From an uncultured Bacteroidota bacterium (GTDB taxonomy: Bacteria; Bacteroidota; Bacteroidia; Chitinophagales; Saprospiraceae): a stretch of 6,253 nt of DNA. Positions 1-6,253 of this stretch are shown piece by piece. A program made the translations under genes and the position numbers. The DNA lies in NCBI GenBank assembly GCA_937926185.1, contig CALEYM010000129.1:1-6253 (forward strand), given 5' to 3'. Below the pieces are notes generated by a model, which was given only the letters and a program-made list of their open reading frames with translations, made no database searches and was not told where the DNA came from. Within the stretch, counting starts at the first letter, position 1. The number at the start of each line of letters is the position of its first letter.

Positions 1-108
1 TAAAATCCCAGAACTCCAGGCTGTGGCAGTTATTGCAAGCAAATCATTTTTCCACCGTTGAGGCGAAAAAGAGCATAAATTATTAAGTCATCCCCTTGAC
101 TAATACCA
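1..108 (+). other. Upstream stretch: possible end of a preceding gene plus short leader
   Basis: This is AT-richer than the rest of the window (26 of the first 60 bases are G or C). Two + frames are open from the left edge: frame 2 stops at TGA 59-61 (ending ASKSFFHR) and frame 3 stops at TAA 84-86 (ending EAKKSINY). Either could be the C-terminus of an upstream gene, and I recognise neither. If frame 3 is real, the gap to the large gene's ATG is 22 bases, which would suit co-transcription. Frame 1 has stops at 76-78 and 97-99, so the large gene cannot begin earlier than 100. No Shine-Dalgarno sequence lies before the ATG; the bases just upstream are CTAATACCA. That is normal for Bacteroidota. 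There is no convincing promoter. Confidence 0.4.
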
Positions 109-3100
109 ATGAGTAACAAATCCGGCACCTCAATCATTTCCAAACCCTCCGGAGGAGGAGCCATCTCCGGGATAGGGGAAAAGTTTTCGCCGGACCTTTT
201 CACCGGTACCGGTAATTTTTCCGTTCCAATTTCAACACCTCCCGGGCGTAGCGGGCTCCAACCGCAGATTAGCCTCCAATATAGCACAGGTAATGGAAAC
301 AGCCCTTTCGGATTGGGTTGGGGGCTGAGTATTCCCAATGTAAGTCGAAAAACGTCCAAAGGAGTACCGGTTTATGATGATGAAAAAGATGTGTTCATTC
401 TTTCTGGTGCAGAAGACCTGATCCCGGTAGAATTTGGAACAAACTTTATCCGGTATCGGCCGCGTACAGAAGGGCTGTTTGCACGGGTATATCATTACAA
501 GGATAAACAGAATAACTATTGGAAAGTAATGACCAAAGACGGCTTGGTCAGCTATTATGGCACGCCAGAATCTGCAGGAAACGATCCGGCCACCGTATTC
601 AACCCTGCTTATCCTTCCAACGTTTTTTCATGGCACTTAACCCGGTCGGTAGACCTTTTTGGCAGCCATATTCAATACCTATGGGAACAGGATACTCAGT
701 CACAAGACAACCGGCACTGGAATCAAATTTATCTGTCTGAAATCAAGTATATTGATCACGGCAACCCGCTGGCGCCGGATTATCTGGTATCGGTGCGATT
801 CAACTACGAAAGCCGAACCGACCCTTTCTCCTCTTTCCGCCAGGGTTTTGAAATCAGAACAAGGAGGCGCTGCAATTCCATAGAAGTTTTTACCCATGAT
901 GTGCCCGATACACTGATTCGACGTTTCGATCTGGTGTATCTGGATGAGCGGGTTGAAGCCGGAGAATTGCCCCAAACGATGCTTCCTTTGAACGGAATTT
1001 CGCTGGTTAGCCAACTGAAAGTAACCGGTTTTAAGGATGGCGTTTCGGAATCAATGCCTCCGCTTGACTTGGGCTATACCGTTTTCAATCCGGATGGACA
1101 TGACCTGATCCGGATAACAGGCAAAGATCTGCCTCCCGGCTCCCTGGCCCGCCCGGAGTACGAACTTGCGGACCTCTTTGGCAATGGGCTGCCCGATTAT
1201 CTTGAAATGGCCGGCGGCGTCATCCGTTATTGGCGAAACCTCGGAAATGGGGTGTTTGACATCCCGAAAACCATGAAAGATGCTCCAGCCGGGTTGCACC
1301 TTGGCAACCCCGATGTGCAGTTCATGGATGTAAATGGCGACGCCCGGGTTGACCTGGTCGTAAATGCCCCGGACCTGTCCGGCTATTTTCCGACCTCCTT
1401 TGGCGGTAGTTGGGACCGAAAGTCCTTCAGAAAATACCGGCAAACGCCATCGTTCAGCCTTCGGGACCCGGAAGTAAAATTAGTGGACCTTACCGGCGAC
1501 GGCGTCACGGATGCCATCCGTTCCGGAAGCCGGATGGAGTGCTTTTTTCAGGATACGGAAACAGGCTGGAGCAGCACCCGCCAGATACCCAGAAAACAAT
1601 TTGACGATTTTCCCAACATTAATTTTTCGGACCCGCGGGTGCGCTGGGCCGATATGTGCGGCGACGGGATGCAGGATGTCGTCCTTGTGCATGACCGAAA
1701 CGTGGAATATTGGGCCAATCTGGGGTATGGCAATTTCAGCAAGCGGATCACCATGGAAAATGCCCCCCGCTTGCCCAAACGTTATGACCCCAAACGTTTG
1801 TTGCTGGGCGACGTGGACGGAGACGGCCTGGCGGATATTCTGTATATAGAAAACAATAAAGTGACGCTCTGGCTCAACCAAAGCGGAAACTCGTGGAGCG
1901 ACCCGGTTGAAATTTCCGGTACGCCACCCATTACGGATGCAGACGCCGTGCGCCTGGAAGATATGCTCGGAAGAGGCGTTGCCGGCGTATTGTGGAGCAT
2001 GGACAAGGGTGGCACGTTGCGCCATCACCTGTACTTCCTCGATTTGACTAACGGCGTTAAGCCCTACCTCCTGAATGAAACCAACAACAACATGGGCGCC
2101 CTTACCCGCGTCGAGTACCGTTCATCGATTGAATACTACCTGAAACACGAAAAGCGACCAGAATCCCGGTGGCGCACCACGCTTCCGTTTCCTGTGCTCA
2201 CCGTCGCCCGGGTAGAGGTGGTTGATGAAATATCACAGGGTAAACTCGCCACGGAATACGAATATCATCATGGCTACTGGGATGGCGCCGAGCGCGAATT
2301 CCGCGGATTTGGCCGCGTGGATCAGCGGGACACGGAAACCTTTGAGCGGTTCAACCGACAAGGGCTGCATGGCGGGCAGGTATTCAACGCCGTCGGGACC
2401 ATGCATTACTCCGCCCCGATAGAGAGCAGAACCTGGTTCCATTTAGGCGCGGTAGGCGACGAGCACGGGGATTGGACCGCAGCGGAATACACGCATGAAT
2501 ATTGGCAAGGAGATATCAACGTGTTTCCGCCCTTGATTGAATTGGAAAACTTGTTCAAGACGCTGCCCAGGCGAGCCAAACGGGATGCTTTCCGGTCGCT
2601 GAGGGGCAATGTACTTCGGACGGAATTGTATGCCCTGGATGGTACGGACCGGCAAAACCGCCCCTACTCCGTGACAGAAGGCCAGTTCAGCGTACGACTG
2701 GAGTATGCGCCGCCCGGGGAAAGTGTGCAGGGGAGAGACCATATCTTTTTCCCTTTTTCCGTAGCCCAGCGCAATACCCAATGGGAGCGCGGCGATGACC
2801 CGATGACGCAACTGAGTTTTACCGCGGATTTTGACGACTACGGCCAGCCCGGTTCGCGGGTCGTCATTGGAGTGCCACGCCAACGAAACTATACCCGAAA
2901 AGATTTCAACGCCGCTGAGCCGTACTTGGCGACATTTTCCGCTACGACGTACTGCACACCTAAAGACGACGCTCAGCGCTACATCGTTGGCCGGGTGGCA
3001 AGGGTGAACGCCTATGAAATACCCAACAATGGCCAGGACAATGCCTTTGCGCTTGTTCAAAAAATCCTGAATGGCGATGCACAATACCGCCTGATCGGCC

Positions 3101-6100
3101 AAAGCCTTACTTTTTACGACGGCCCGGCTTTCGAGGGTTTGCCCTGGTTGGAAGTAGGCGACTACGGCATTCCGGTGCGGACTGAAACCCTGATACTTAC
3201 ACAGAACATCCTCACGGCCGCCTATGGCACTAAGTTGCCGCCTTATCTGGACCCCGCCGGCCCTGTATGGGGAGCCGATTATCCCCTGGGATTTCAGACG
3301 GCTACACCCGTATTAGCCGGTTACCGGCACCATACCGATCAGGAAAATGGGTACAGCACGGGGTATTACGCCGTGGGCGCCCGGACCCGATTCGATTTTC
3401 AGTCGGGCATTGCCCACCCGAGAGGGCTGGTATTGGCTTCACGCGACCCCTTCGACAACGAATCCACGATCGAATACGACGCCTACGGATTGTTGCCGGT
3501 AAAAGCCACCGACCCGCAAGGCATGACCGTGCAAGCGGAATATGACTATACCACCATGCAGGTAAAGGGCATGACCGACCCCAACGGCAATCGCTCTGCA
3601 TTCGCTTTTTCACCCCTCGGCCTGCTGTACAAAGCGGCAGTACTGGGCAAGCCGGGTGAAAACAAAGGCGATACCCTCGACGACCCGGGCATCGAATACC
3701 AGTACGACTTTTTCGCTTTCCTCCAACACCGGAATCCTGTTTGGGTGAAAACCATCACCCGGGAACACCATATACAGGACGGCATCAACAACGATACCCT
3801 GCAAGTAGTCGAATATTCCGATGGTTTCGGCCGGCTTGTGCAAACCCGCGCCCAAACCGACAATGTTCTTTTTGGAATTATGCCGTTCGGCGACAGCGGA
3901 CTGCCTGCCGACCAAAACGCGCCTAATACCCCGGCATCGGGTGTAGAAAGACTCCCCGGTGATCCGGAGAATGTTGTGGTGAGCGGCTGGCAGGTGTATA
4001 ACAACAAAGGCTGGGTGGTGGAAAAATACGAGCCCTACTTTGATAAAGGCTGGGATTTTGCCATGCCCGGCAGCGCGGCTTTCGGGGAAAAGGTAATAAT
4101 GTTTTACGACCCGCGCGGCAACGCCGTCCGCACCGTAAATCCCGACCGTACAGAGCAATGGGTCATATACGGTCATGTGCCCCAGCTGACCGACCCGAAA
4201 AATTACGAACCGACGCCCTGGGAAATGTACACGTACGGCCCCAACGATCTGACGCCCGTCACCCATCCCAATATTCCCTCGGTAACCGGCTCGCACTACT
4301 TCACGCCGGACAGCAACCTGCTGGATGCTTTGGGAAGGACCATAAAAACCACCAACCACCGGGTGCAAAATGCAGGCGGGGTGATGGAGGATGTAGTGAT
4401 GCAATATGAATACGATATCCGGGGCAACCTGTTCAGGGTAACCGACCCATACGGCAGAACGGCTTTTTCACATGTGTACGACCTGAAGCCAAAAGCCGGC
4501 GAGGATGACCCGGGCGCCAATATCCTCCAAACCAAACACCTCGATGGCGGTCTCAAAACCGCCGTGTTCAACGGAGCGGGCCAGCCCGTCGAGATGCGCG
4601 ACGCCAAAGGCGCCTTGGTGCTGAATACATTCGACAACCTGAACCGGCCGGCCCGTTCCTGGGCCAGAGACCAGGCCGGAGAGGCCCTGACGCTGCGGCT
4701 GCAAACCCTGTACGGCGATGCGGCAGGACTGGCCAATCCGGCCCTGAACAACCTGCTTGGACAGGCATATAAAGTGTACGACGAAGCCGGGCTGACGGTG
4801 TTTCCTACATACGATTTTAAAGGAAATCCGCTCCAAAAAATACGCCGGGTCATCAAAGACAGCGAAATAGGGAACGGCGCCCCCGGGCAAGCCTACCGGG
4901 TGGATTGGACCACCAACGACCTGCCGCTGCGGGAAACCGCGCTGCTGGATACCCGTTTGTACGAAACCGACCTGGCCTTCGATGCGCTGGGCCGTACCAC
5001 CCGTATGTCCTACCCCCGCGACGAGGATGGAGAACGCAAAGTGCTCGTACCCACCTACAACCGCGCCGGCGGGCTGCAAAAAATAACGCTGCAAACCACG
5101 GCGGGCACGGACGATTACGTGACCCATATTGCCTATTCCGCCAAAGGGCAACGGCTGTTGGTGGCTTACGGCAACGGCATCATGACCCGCCACCACTACG
5201 ACCCCAAAACCGGCCGCCTGCTGCGGATGAAAAGTGAAGGGTACCAGCAAAACGGCTGGACTTTCACACCACAAAGCGGCAGCACCCGGCAGGACTACGC
5301 CTATCAGTACGACCTCAATGGGAATATCATTGCCATACAGGACAAAACCCCCTCCTGCGGATTGACGACTACTCCGGATACATTGCTCCGGAAGTTCTCC
5401 TATGACCCCCTGAACCGCCTGCTGAGCGCCACCGGCCGGGAATCGGATATTGGCGCGACGGCATATCCCTGGGAGGACAGCCCCGTGCACAACGATCCCA
5501 ACCAGGTGCGGGCCTATACCCGCCAATACGCCTTCGATAAGCTGGGCAATATGCAAACCCTGCAACACATCACCCCAGGCGGAAGCGGGAATTTTACCCG
5601 TACCTTTAGTTACGGCCCGGGTAAAAACACCCTGCAAAAAATAGAAGTGGGCGGGAGCAACTACACGTTTGTCCACGACGCCAACGGCAACCAAACACAG
5701 GAAGGCCTCTCCCGCTTTTTCGAATGGGACCACAGCGACCGCTTGCGGGCGTTTTACATAAGCGCCGGCGGCAACGCCAGCATCCACGCCCAATACCTGT
5801 ACGACGGCTCCGGAACCCGGGTGAAAAAATGGGTAAAAACTCAGGGTGGAGACCTTAGCGTAACGGTCTATATCGACGGCATCATGGACCACCAGTACGA
5901 AATAAGCGGGGGCGCCAAAAAAGAAAACAACACCCTCCACCTGCTCGACCAGCGCATACGCATCGCCACCCTGCGCGTGGGGCCGCCCCTCTCGGCCAAT
6001 GAGCCGGCCGATGCCCTGAAGTACAACCTCGAAGACCACCTCGGCAACGCCACCGCCACCCTGAATGCCGGCGGTGGCTGGATCAACCGGGAGGAGTACT

Positions 6101-6253
6101 TCCCCTACGGGCAGAGTAGCTTCGGCAGTTTCTCCAAAAAACGCTATCGATTTGTAGGCAAAGAAAAGGACGAAGAAAGCGGTTTGTATTACTACGGCGC
6201 GCGCTACTATGCGCCCTGGACTTGTCGGTTTGTTAGTGTCGATCCCTTGTTTC
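109..6253 (+). CDS. Tc toxin B/C-fusion-like SpvB/RHS-repeat protein, 3'-truncated by window end
   Basis: The frame is open for 2048 codons with no stop. The start is ATG 109, the first ATG after the in-frame TGA at 97-99; it gives MSNKSGTSII, and the conserved SpvB motif follows within 15 residues. Domain order by residue: SpvB about 13-315; six FG-GAP-like blade motifs 355-626; TcdB middle/N about 633-770; TcdB middle/C about 774-930; TcB linker and YD repeats about 930-1500; TccC-like RHS repeats about 1500-1965; RHS core-associated domain 1965-2048. This order matches TcB (TcaC/TcdB) followed by TcC (TccC), normally two proteins. There is no N-terminal hydrophobic segment, so no Sec signal is seen. 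The known family role is a beta-strand cocoon that holds a C-terminal toxin and docks on a TcA channel; applying it here is inference. The toxin tip lies beyond the edge. Base composition is AT-richer in the first kilobase than later. An alternative is a stand-alone RHS polymorphic toxin with no TcA partner. Confidence 0.96.
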   Translation, partial: MSNKSGTSIISKPSGGGAISGIGEKFSPDLFTGTGNFSVPISTPPGRSGLQPQISLQYSTGNGNSPFGLGWGLSIPNVSRKTSKGVPVYDDEKDVFILSGAEDLIPVEFGTNFIRYRPRTEGLFARVYHYKDKQNNYWKVMTKDGLVSYYGTPESAGNDPATVFNPAYPSNVFSWHLTRSVDLFGSHIQYLWEQDTQSQDNRHWNQIYLSEIKYIDHGNPLAPDYLVSVRFNYESRTDPFSSFRQGFEIRTRRRCNSIEVFTHDVPDTLIRRFDLVYLDERVEAGELPQTMLPLNGISLVSQLKVTGFKDGVSESMPPLDLGYTVFNPDGHDLIRITGKDLPPGSLARPEYELADLFGNGLPDYLEMAGGVIRYWRNLGNGVFDIPKTMKDAPAGLHLGNPDVQFMDVNGDARVDLVVNAPDLSGYFPTSFGGSWDRKSFRKYRQTPSFSLRDPEVKLVDLTGDGVTDAIRSGSRMECFFQDTETGWSSTRQIPRKQFDDFPNINFSDPRVRWADMCGDGMQDVVLVHDRNVEYWANLGYGNFSKRITMENAPRLPKRYDPKRLLLGDVDGDGLADILYIENNKVTLWLNQSGNSWSDPVEISGTPPITDADAVRLEDMLGRGVAGVLWSMDKGGTLRHHLYFLDLTNGVKPYLLNETNNNMGALTRVEYRSSIEYYLKHEKRPESRWRTTLPFPVLTVARVEVVDEISQGKLATEYEYHHGYWDGAEREFRGFGRVDQRDTETFERFNRQGLHGGQVFNAVGTMHYSAPIESRTWFHLGAVGDEHGDWTAAEYTHEYWQGDINVFPPLIELENLFKTLPRRAKRDAFRSLRGNVLRTELYALDGTDRQNRPYSVTEGQFSVRLEYAPPGESVQGRDHIFFPFSVAQRNTQWERGDDPMTQLSFTADFDDYGQPGSRVVIGVPRQRNYTRKDFNAAEPYLATFSATTYCTPKDDAQRYIVGRVARVNAYEIPNNGQDNAFALVQKILNGDAQYRLIGQSLTFYDGPAFEGLPWLEVGDYGIPVRTETLILTQNILTAAYGTKLPPYLDPAGPVWGADYPLGFQTATPVLAGYRHHTDQENGYSTGYYAVGARTRFDFQSGIAHPRGLVLASRDPFDNESTIEYDAYGLLPVKATDPQGMTVQAEYDYTTMQVKGMTDPNGNRSAFAFSPLGLLYKAAVLGKPGENKGDTLDDPGIEYQYDFFAFLQHRNPVWVKTITREHHIQDGINNDTLQVVEYSDGFGRLVQTRAQTDNVLFGIMPFGDSGLPADQNAPNTPASGVERLPGDPENVVVSGWQVYNNKGWVVEKYEPYFDKGWDFAMPGSAAFGEKVIMFYDPRGNAVRTVNPDRTEQWVIYGHVPQLTDPKNYEPTPWEMYTYGPNDLTPVTHPNIPSVTGSHYFTPDSNLLDALGRTIKTTNHRVQNAGGVMEDVVMQYEYDIRGNLFRVTDPYGRTAFSHVYDLKPKAGEDDPGANILQTKHLDGGLKTAVFNGAGQPVEMRDAKGALVLNTFDNLNRPARSWARDQAGEALTLRLQTLYGDAAGLANPALNNLLGQAYKVYDEAGLTVFPTYDFKGNPLQKIRRVIKDSEIGNGAPGQAYRVDWTTNDLPLRETALLDTRLYETDLAFDALGRTTRMSYPRDEDGERKVLVPTYNRAGGLQKITLQTTAGTDDYVTHIAYSAKGQRLLVAYGNGIMTRHHYDPKTGRLLRMKSEGYQQNGWTFTPQSGSTRQDYAYQYDLNGNIIAIQDKTPSCGLTTTPDTLLRKFSYDPLNRLLSATGRESDIGATAYPWEDSPVHNDPNQVRAYTRQYAFDKLGNMQTLQHITPGGSGNFTRTFSYGPGKNTLQKIEVGGSNYTFVHDANGNQTQEGLSRFFEWDHSDRLRAFYISAGGNASIHAQYLYDGSGTRVKKWVKTQGGDLSVTVYIDGIMDHQYEISGGAKKENNTLHLLDQRIRIATLRVGPPLSANEPADALKYNLEDHLGNATATLNAGGGWINREEYFPYGQSSFGSFSKKRYRFVGKEKDEESGLYYYGARYYAPWTCRFVSVDPLF
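145..1050 (+). other. SpvB domain (N-terminal shell domain of TcB)
   Basis: Residues about 13-315 match the SpvB family (Salmonella virulence plasmid 65 kDa B protein, also the N-terminus of TcaC/TcdB). Diagnostic stretches are GGGAISGIGEKFSPDLFTG (15-33), TGNFSVPI (34-41), PPGRSGLQPQISLQYSTGNG (44-63) and PFGLGWGLSIP (66-76), then YDDEKDVF and LSGAEDL. Later parts are less conserved but keep family features such as the arginine-rich strand IRTRRRCNSIEVF near 251-263. In TcB structures this domain forms the start of the cocoon wall. The match to the N-terminal motifs is unmistakable; the C-terminal limit is approximate. Confidence 0.95.
1156..2010 (+). repeat. Six FG-GAP-like beta-propeller blade motifs (TcB gate propeller)
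   Basis: Six related motifs recur every 50-55 residues, each starting at an aspartate: DLFGNGLPD (355), DVNGDARVD (407), DLTGDGVTD (460), DMCGDGMQD (515), DVDGDGLAD (568) and the degenerate DMLGRGVAG (618). Codon starts are 1171, 1327, 1486, 1651, 1810 and 1960. Between them are aromatic strands such as IRYWRNLGNG and VEYWANLGYG. The D-x-(D/N)-G-D/N-G-x-x-D pattern is the calcium-loop style of FG-GAP/VCBS repeats. In TcB proteins this region is a beta-propeller that binds TcA and closes the cocoon. The sixth motif has lost the later acidic positions and may not bind metal. Confidence 0.88.
2005..2420 (+). other. TcdB toxin middle/N-terminal domain
   Basis: Residues about 633-770 carry the block that in insecticidal TcdB/TcaC proteins follows the propeller: NNMGALTRVEYRSS (660-673), TTLPFPVLTVARVE (690-703), YHHGYWDG (719-726) and EREFRGFG (728-735). 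The run from YHHGYWDG to EREFRGFG is one of the most constant segments of the family, which makes this assignment firm. It contributes to the wall of the cocoon and has no known enzymatic role. Boundaries are judged by eye. Confidence 0.9.
2425..2900 (+). other. TcdB toxin middle/C-terminal domain
   Basis: Residues about 774-930 begin with RTWFHLGA and continue with an acidic linker, then a basic stretch (LPRRAKRDAFRS, 819-830) and the family block LRGNVLRTELYALDG (831-845) followed by PYSVTE (852-857). The pattern of 'RALRG.VLR.E.YALDG....PY.V.E' is typical of TcaC/TcdB proteins. It ends with strands around LSFTADFDDYGQP (residues 902-914), after which the sequence is less distinctive. The role is structural. 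Confidence 0.82.
3421..4500 (+). other. TcB C-terminal YD-repeat region
   Basis: Residues about 1105-1465 hold RHS/YD-type strands and several family landmarks: LLPVKATDPQG (1128-1138), TDPNGNR (1156-1162), FSPLGL (1167-1172), YSDGFGR (1236-1242), SGWQVYNNKG (1292-1301), VVEKYEP (1303-1309), YDPRGNAVRTVNP (1333-1345), LDALGR (1405-1410) and YDIRGNLFRVTDPYGR (1435-1450). These recur in TcB-type proteins of Bacteroidota and Proteobacteria. The stretch would form the second half of the TcB shell. It runs on into the TcC-like RHS repeats with no stop, no start-like signal and no change of strand, which is why the protein is called a fusion. Confidence 0.82.
4501..6000 (+). repeat. TccC-like RHS/YD repeats
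   Basis: Residues about 1466-1964 contain degenerate YD repeats of the form Y-D-x-x-G-(R/N)-hydrophobic. Clear copies are FDNLNRPARSW (about 1508-1518), FDALGRTTRMSYP (about 1624-1636), YDPKTGRLL (1697-1705), YDLNGNIIAI (1734-1743), YDPLNRLLSATG (1765-1776), FDKLGNMQTL (1809-1818), HDANGNQT (1856-1863), FEWDHSDRLRAF (about 1871-1882) and YDGSGTRVKKW (1898-1908). They are diverged in sequence and vary in spacing, so they are protein-level repeats and not DNA tandem repeats. In RHS and TcC proteins such strands spiral into a hollow shell around the toxin. Confidence 0.9.
6001..6252 (+). other. RHS core-associated domain, ending at core/tip junction
   Basis: Residues 1965-2048 show the hallmark of the RHS core end: LEDHLGNATATL (from about 1974), EEYFPYG (1995-2001), RYRFVGKEKDEESG (2012-2025), LYYYGARYYAPW (2026-2037) and FVSVDPL (2041-2047). 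In RHS and TcC proteins this domain plugs the cocoon and, a little further on, an aspartyl-protease-like site cuts off the variable C-terminal toxin. The window stops one residue and one base after DPL, so the cleavage site and toxin are not visible. Cysteine 2039 (TGT 6223-6225) stands where many homologues have the glycine of the 'GRF' motif. Confidence 0.95.

Noticed and set aside
58..86. Sigma70-like pair TTGAGG (58-63) and TATTAA (81-86) with 17-base spacing
   Set aside because: Each box matches only four of six consensus bases, and Bacteroidota housekeeping promoters use a different consensus (TTTG / TAnnTTTG), which I do not find here. It may also overlap the end of an upstream gene.
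150..170. GGAGGAGGAG run that resembles a strong ribosome binding site
   Set aside because: It encodes the conserved Gly-Gly-Gly of the SpvB motif and no suitable start codon follows at the right spacing; starting later would delete conserved SpvB residues.
202..213. Perfect 12-base palindrome ACCGGTACCGGT
   Set aside because: It lies inside the conserved coding motif FTGTGNF and is explained by two Thr-Gly pairs using the same codons. There are no further copies or flanking operator-like structure.
519..1849. Small + strand open frames in frames 2 and 3 (for example 519-740, 659-883, 1511-1849)
   Set aside because: They are out-of-frame readings inside the large gene, with no recognisable domains and no independent start context.
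4468..6039. 523-codon open frame on the - strand, plus other long antisense frames (3610-4404, 2443-3102)
   Set aside because: They lie wholly antisense to a gene whose domains are recognisable throughout. The translations have no recognisable domains, and long antisense frames are expected opposite GC-rich coding DNA with this codon bias.

Overview
The window is almost entirely one very large coding region on the + strand, open at the 3' edge. Frame 1 reads without a stop from an ATG at 109 to the last base (2048 complete codons plus one base). It encodes a fused Tc-toxin B/C-like protein: an SpvB-type N-terminus, a TcB beta-propeller, the TcB middle domains, and a long RHS/YD-repeat region that ends in the RHS core-associated signature. 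I checked every 60-base block in this frame and found no stop or frameshift.

Layout: 1-108 is a short upstream stretch, possibly holding the tail of another gene. 145-1050 is the SpvB domain. 1156-2010 carries six evenly spaced FG-GAP-like blade motifs. About 2005-2420 and 2425-2900 match the TcdB middle/N and middle/C regions. 2900-3420 is a less distinctive TcB linker. 3421-6000 carries YD/RHS repeats. 6001-6252 is the RHS core-associated domain, cut off just after the SVDPL motif. There are no RNA genes, mobile elements, CRISPR arrays or terminators that I can support. Nothing on the - strand looks like a gene, although a 523-codon antisense frame is open there.

How it would work, by analogy with known Tc (ABC) toxins: the SpvB and RHS strands build a hollow cocoon, the propeller docks onto a TcA-type injection channel and acts as its gate, and a variable C-terminal toxin just past the core is cut free and held inside. 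In Photorhabdus-type systems B and C are separate genes; here they are one polypeptide. The toxin tip, any immunity gene and the TcA partner are outside the window.

Organism: the N-terminal wording (MSNKSGT...), the CRF-SVDPL ending and the lack of a Shine-Dalgarno sequence before the ATG suggest a Bacteroidota bacterium, perhaps a GC-richer lineage such as Saprospiria. This is inference from protein style, not proof.
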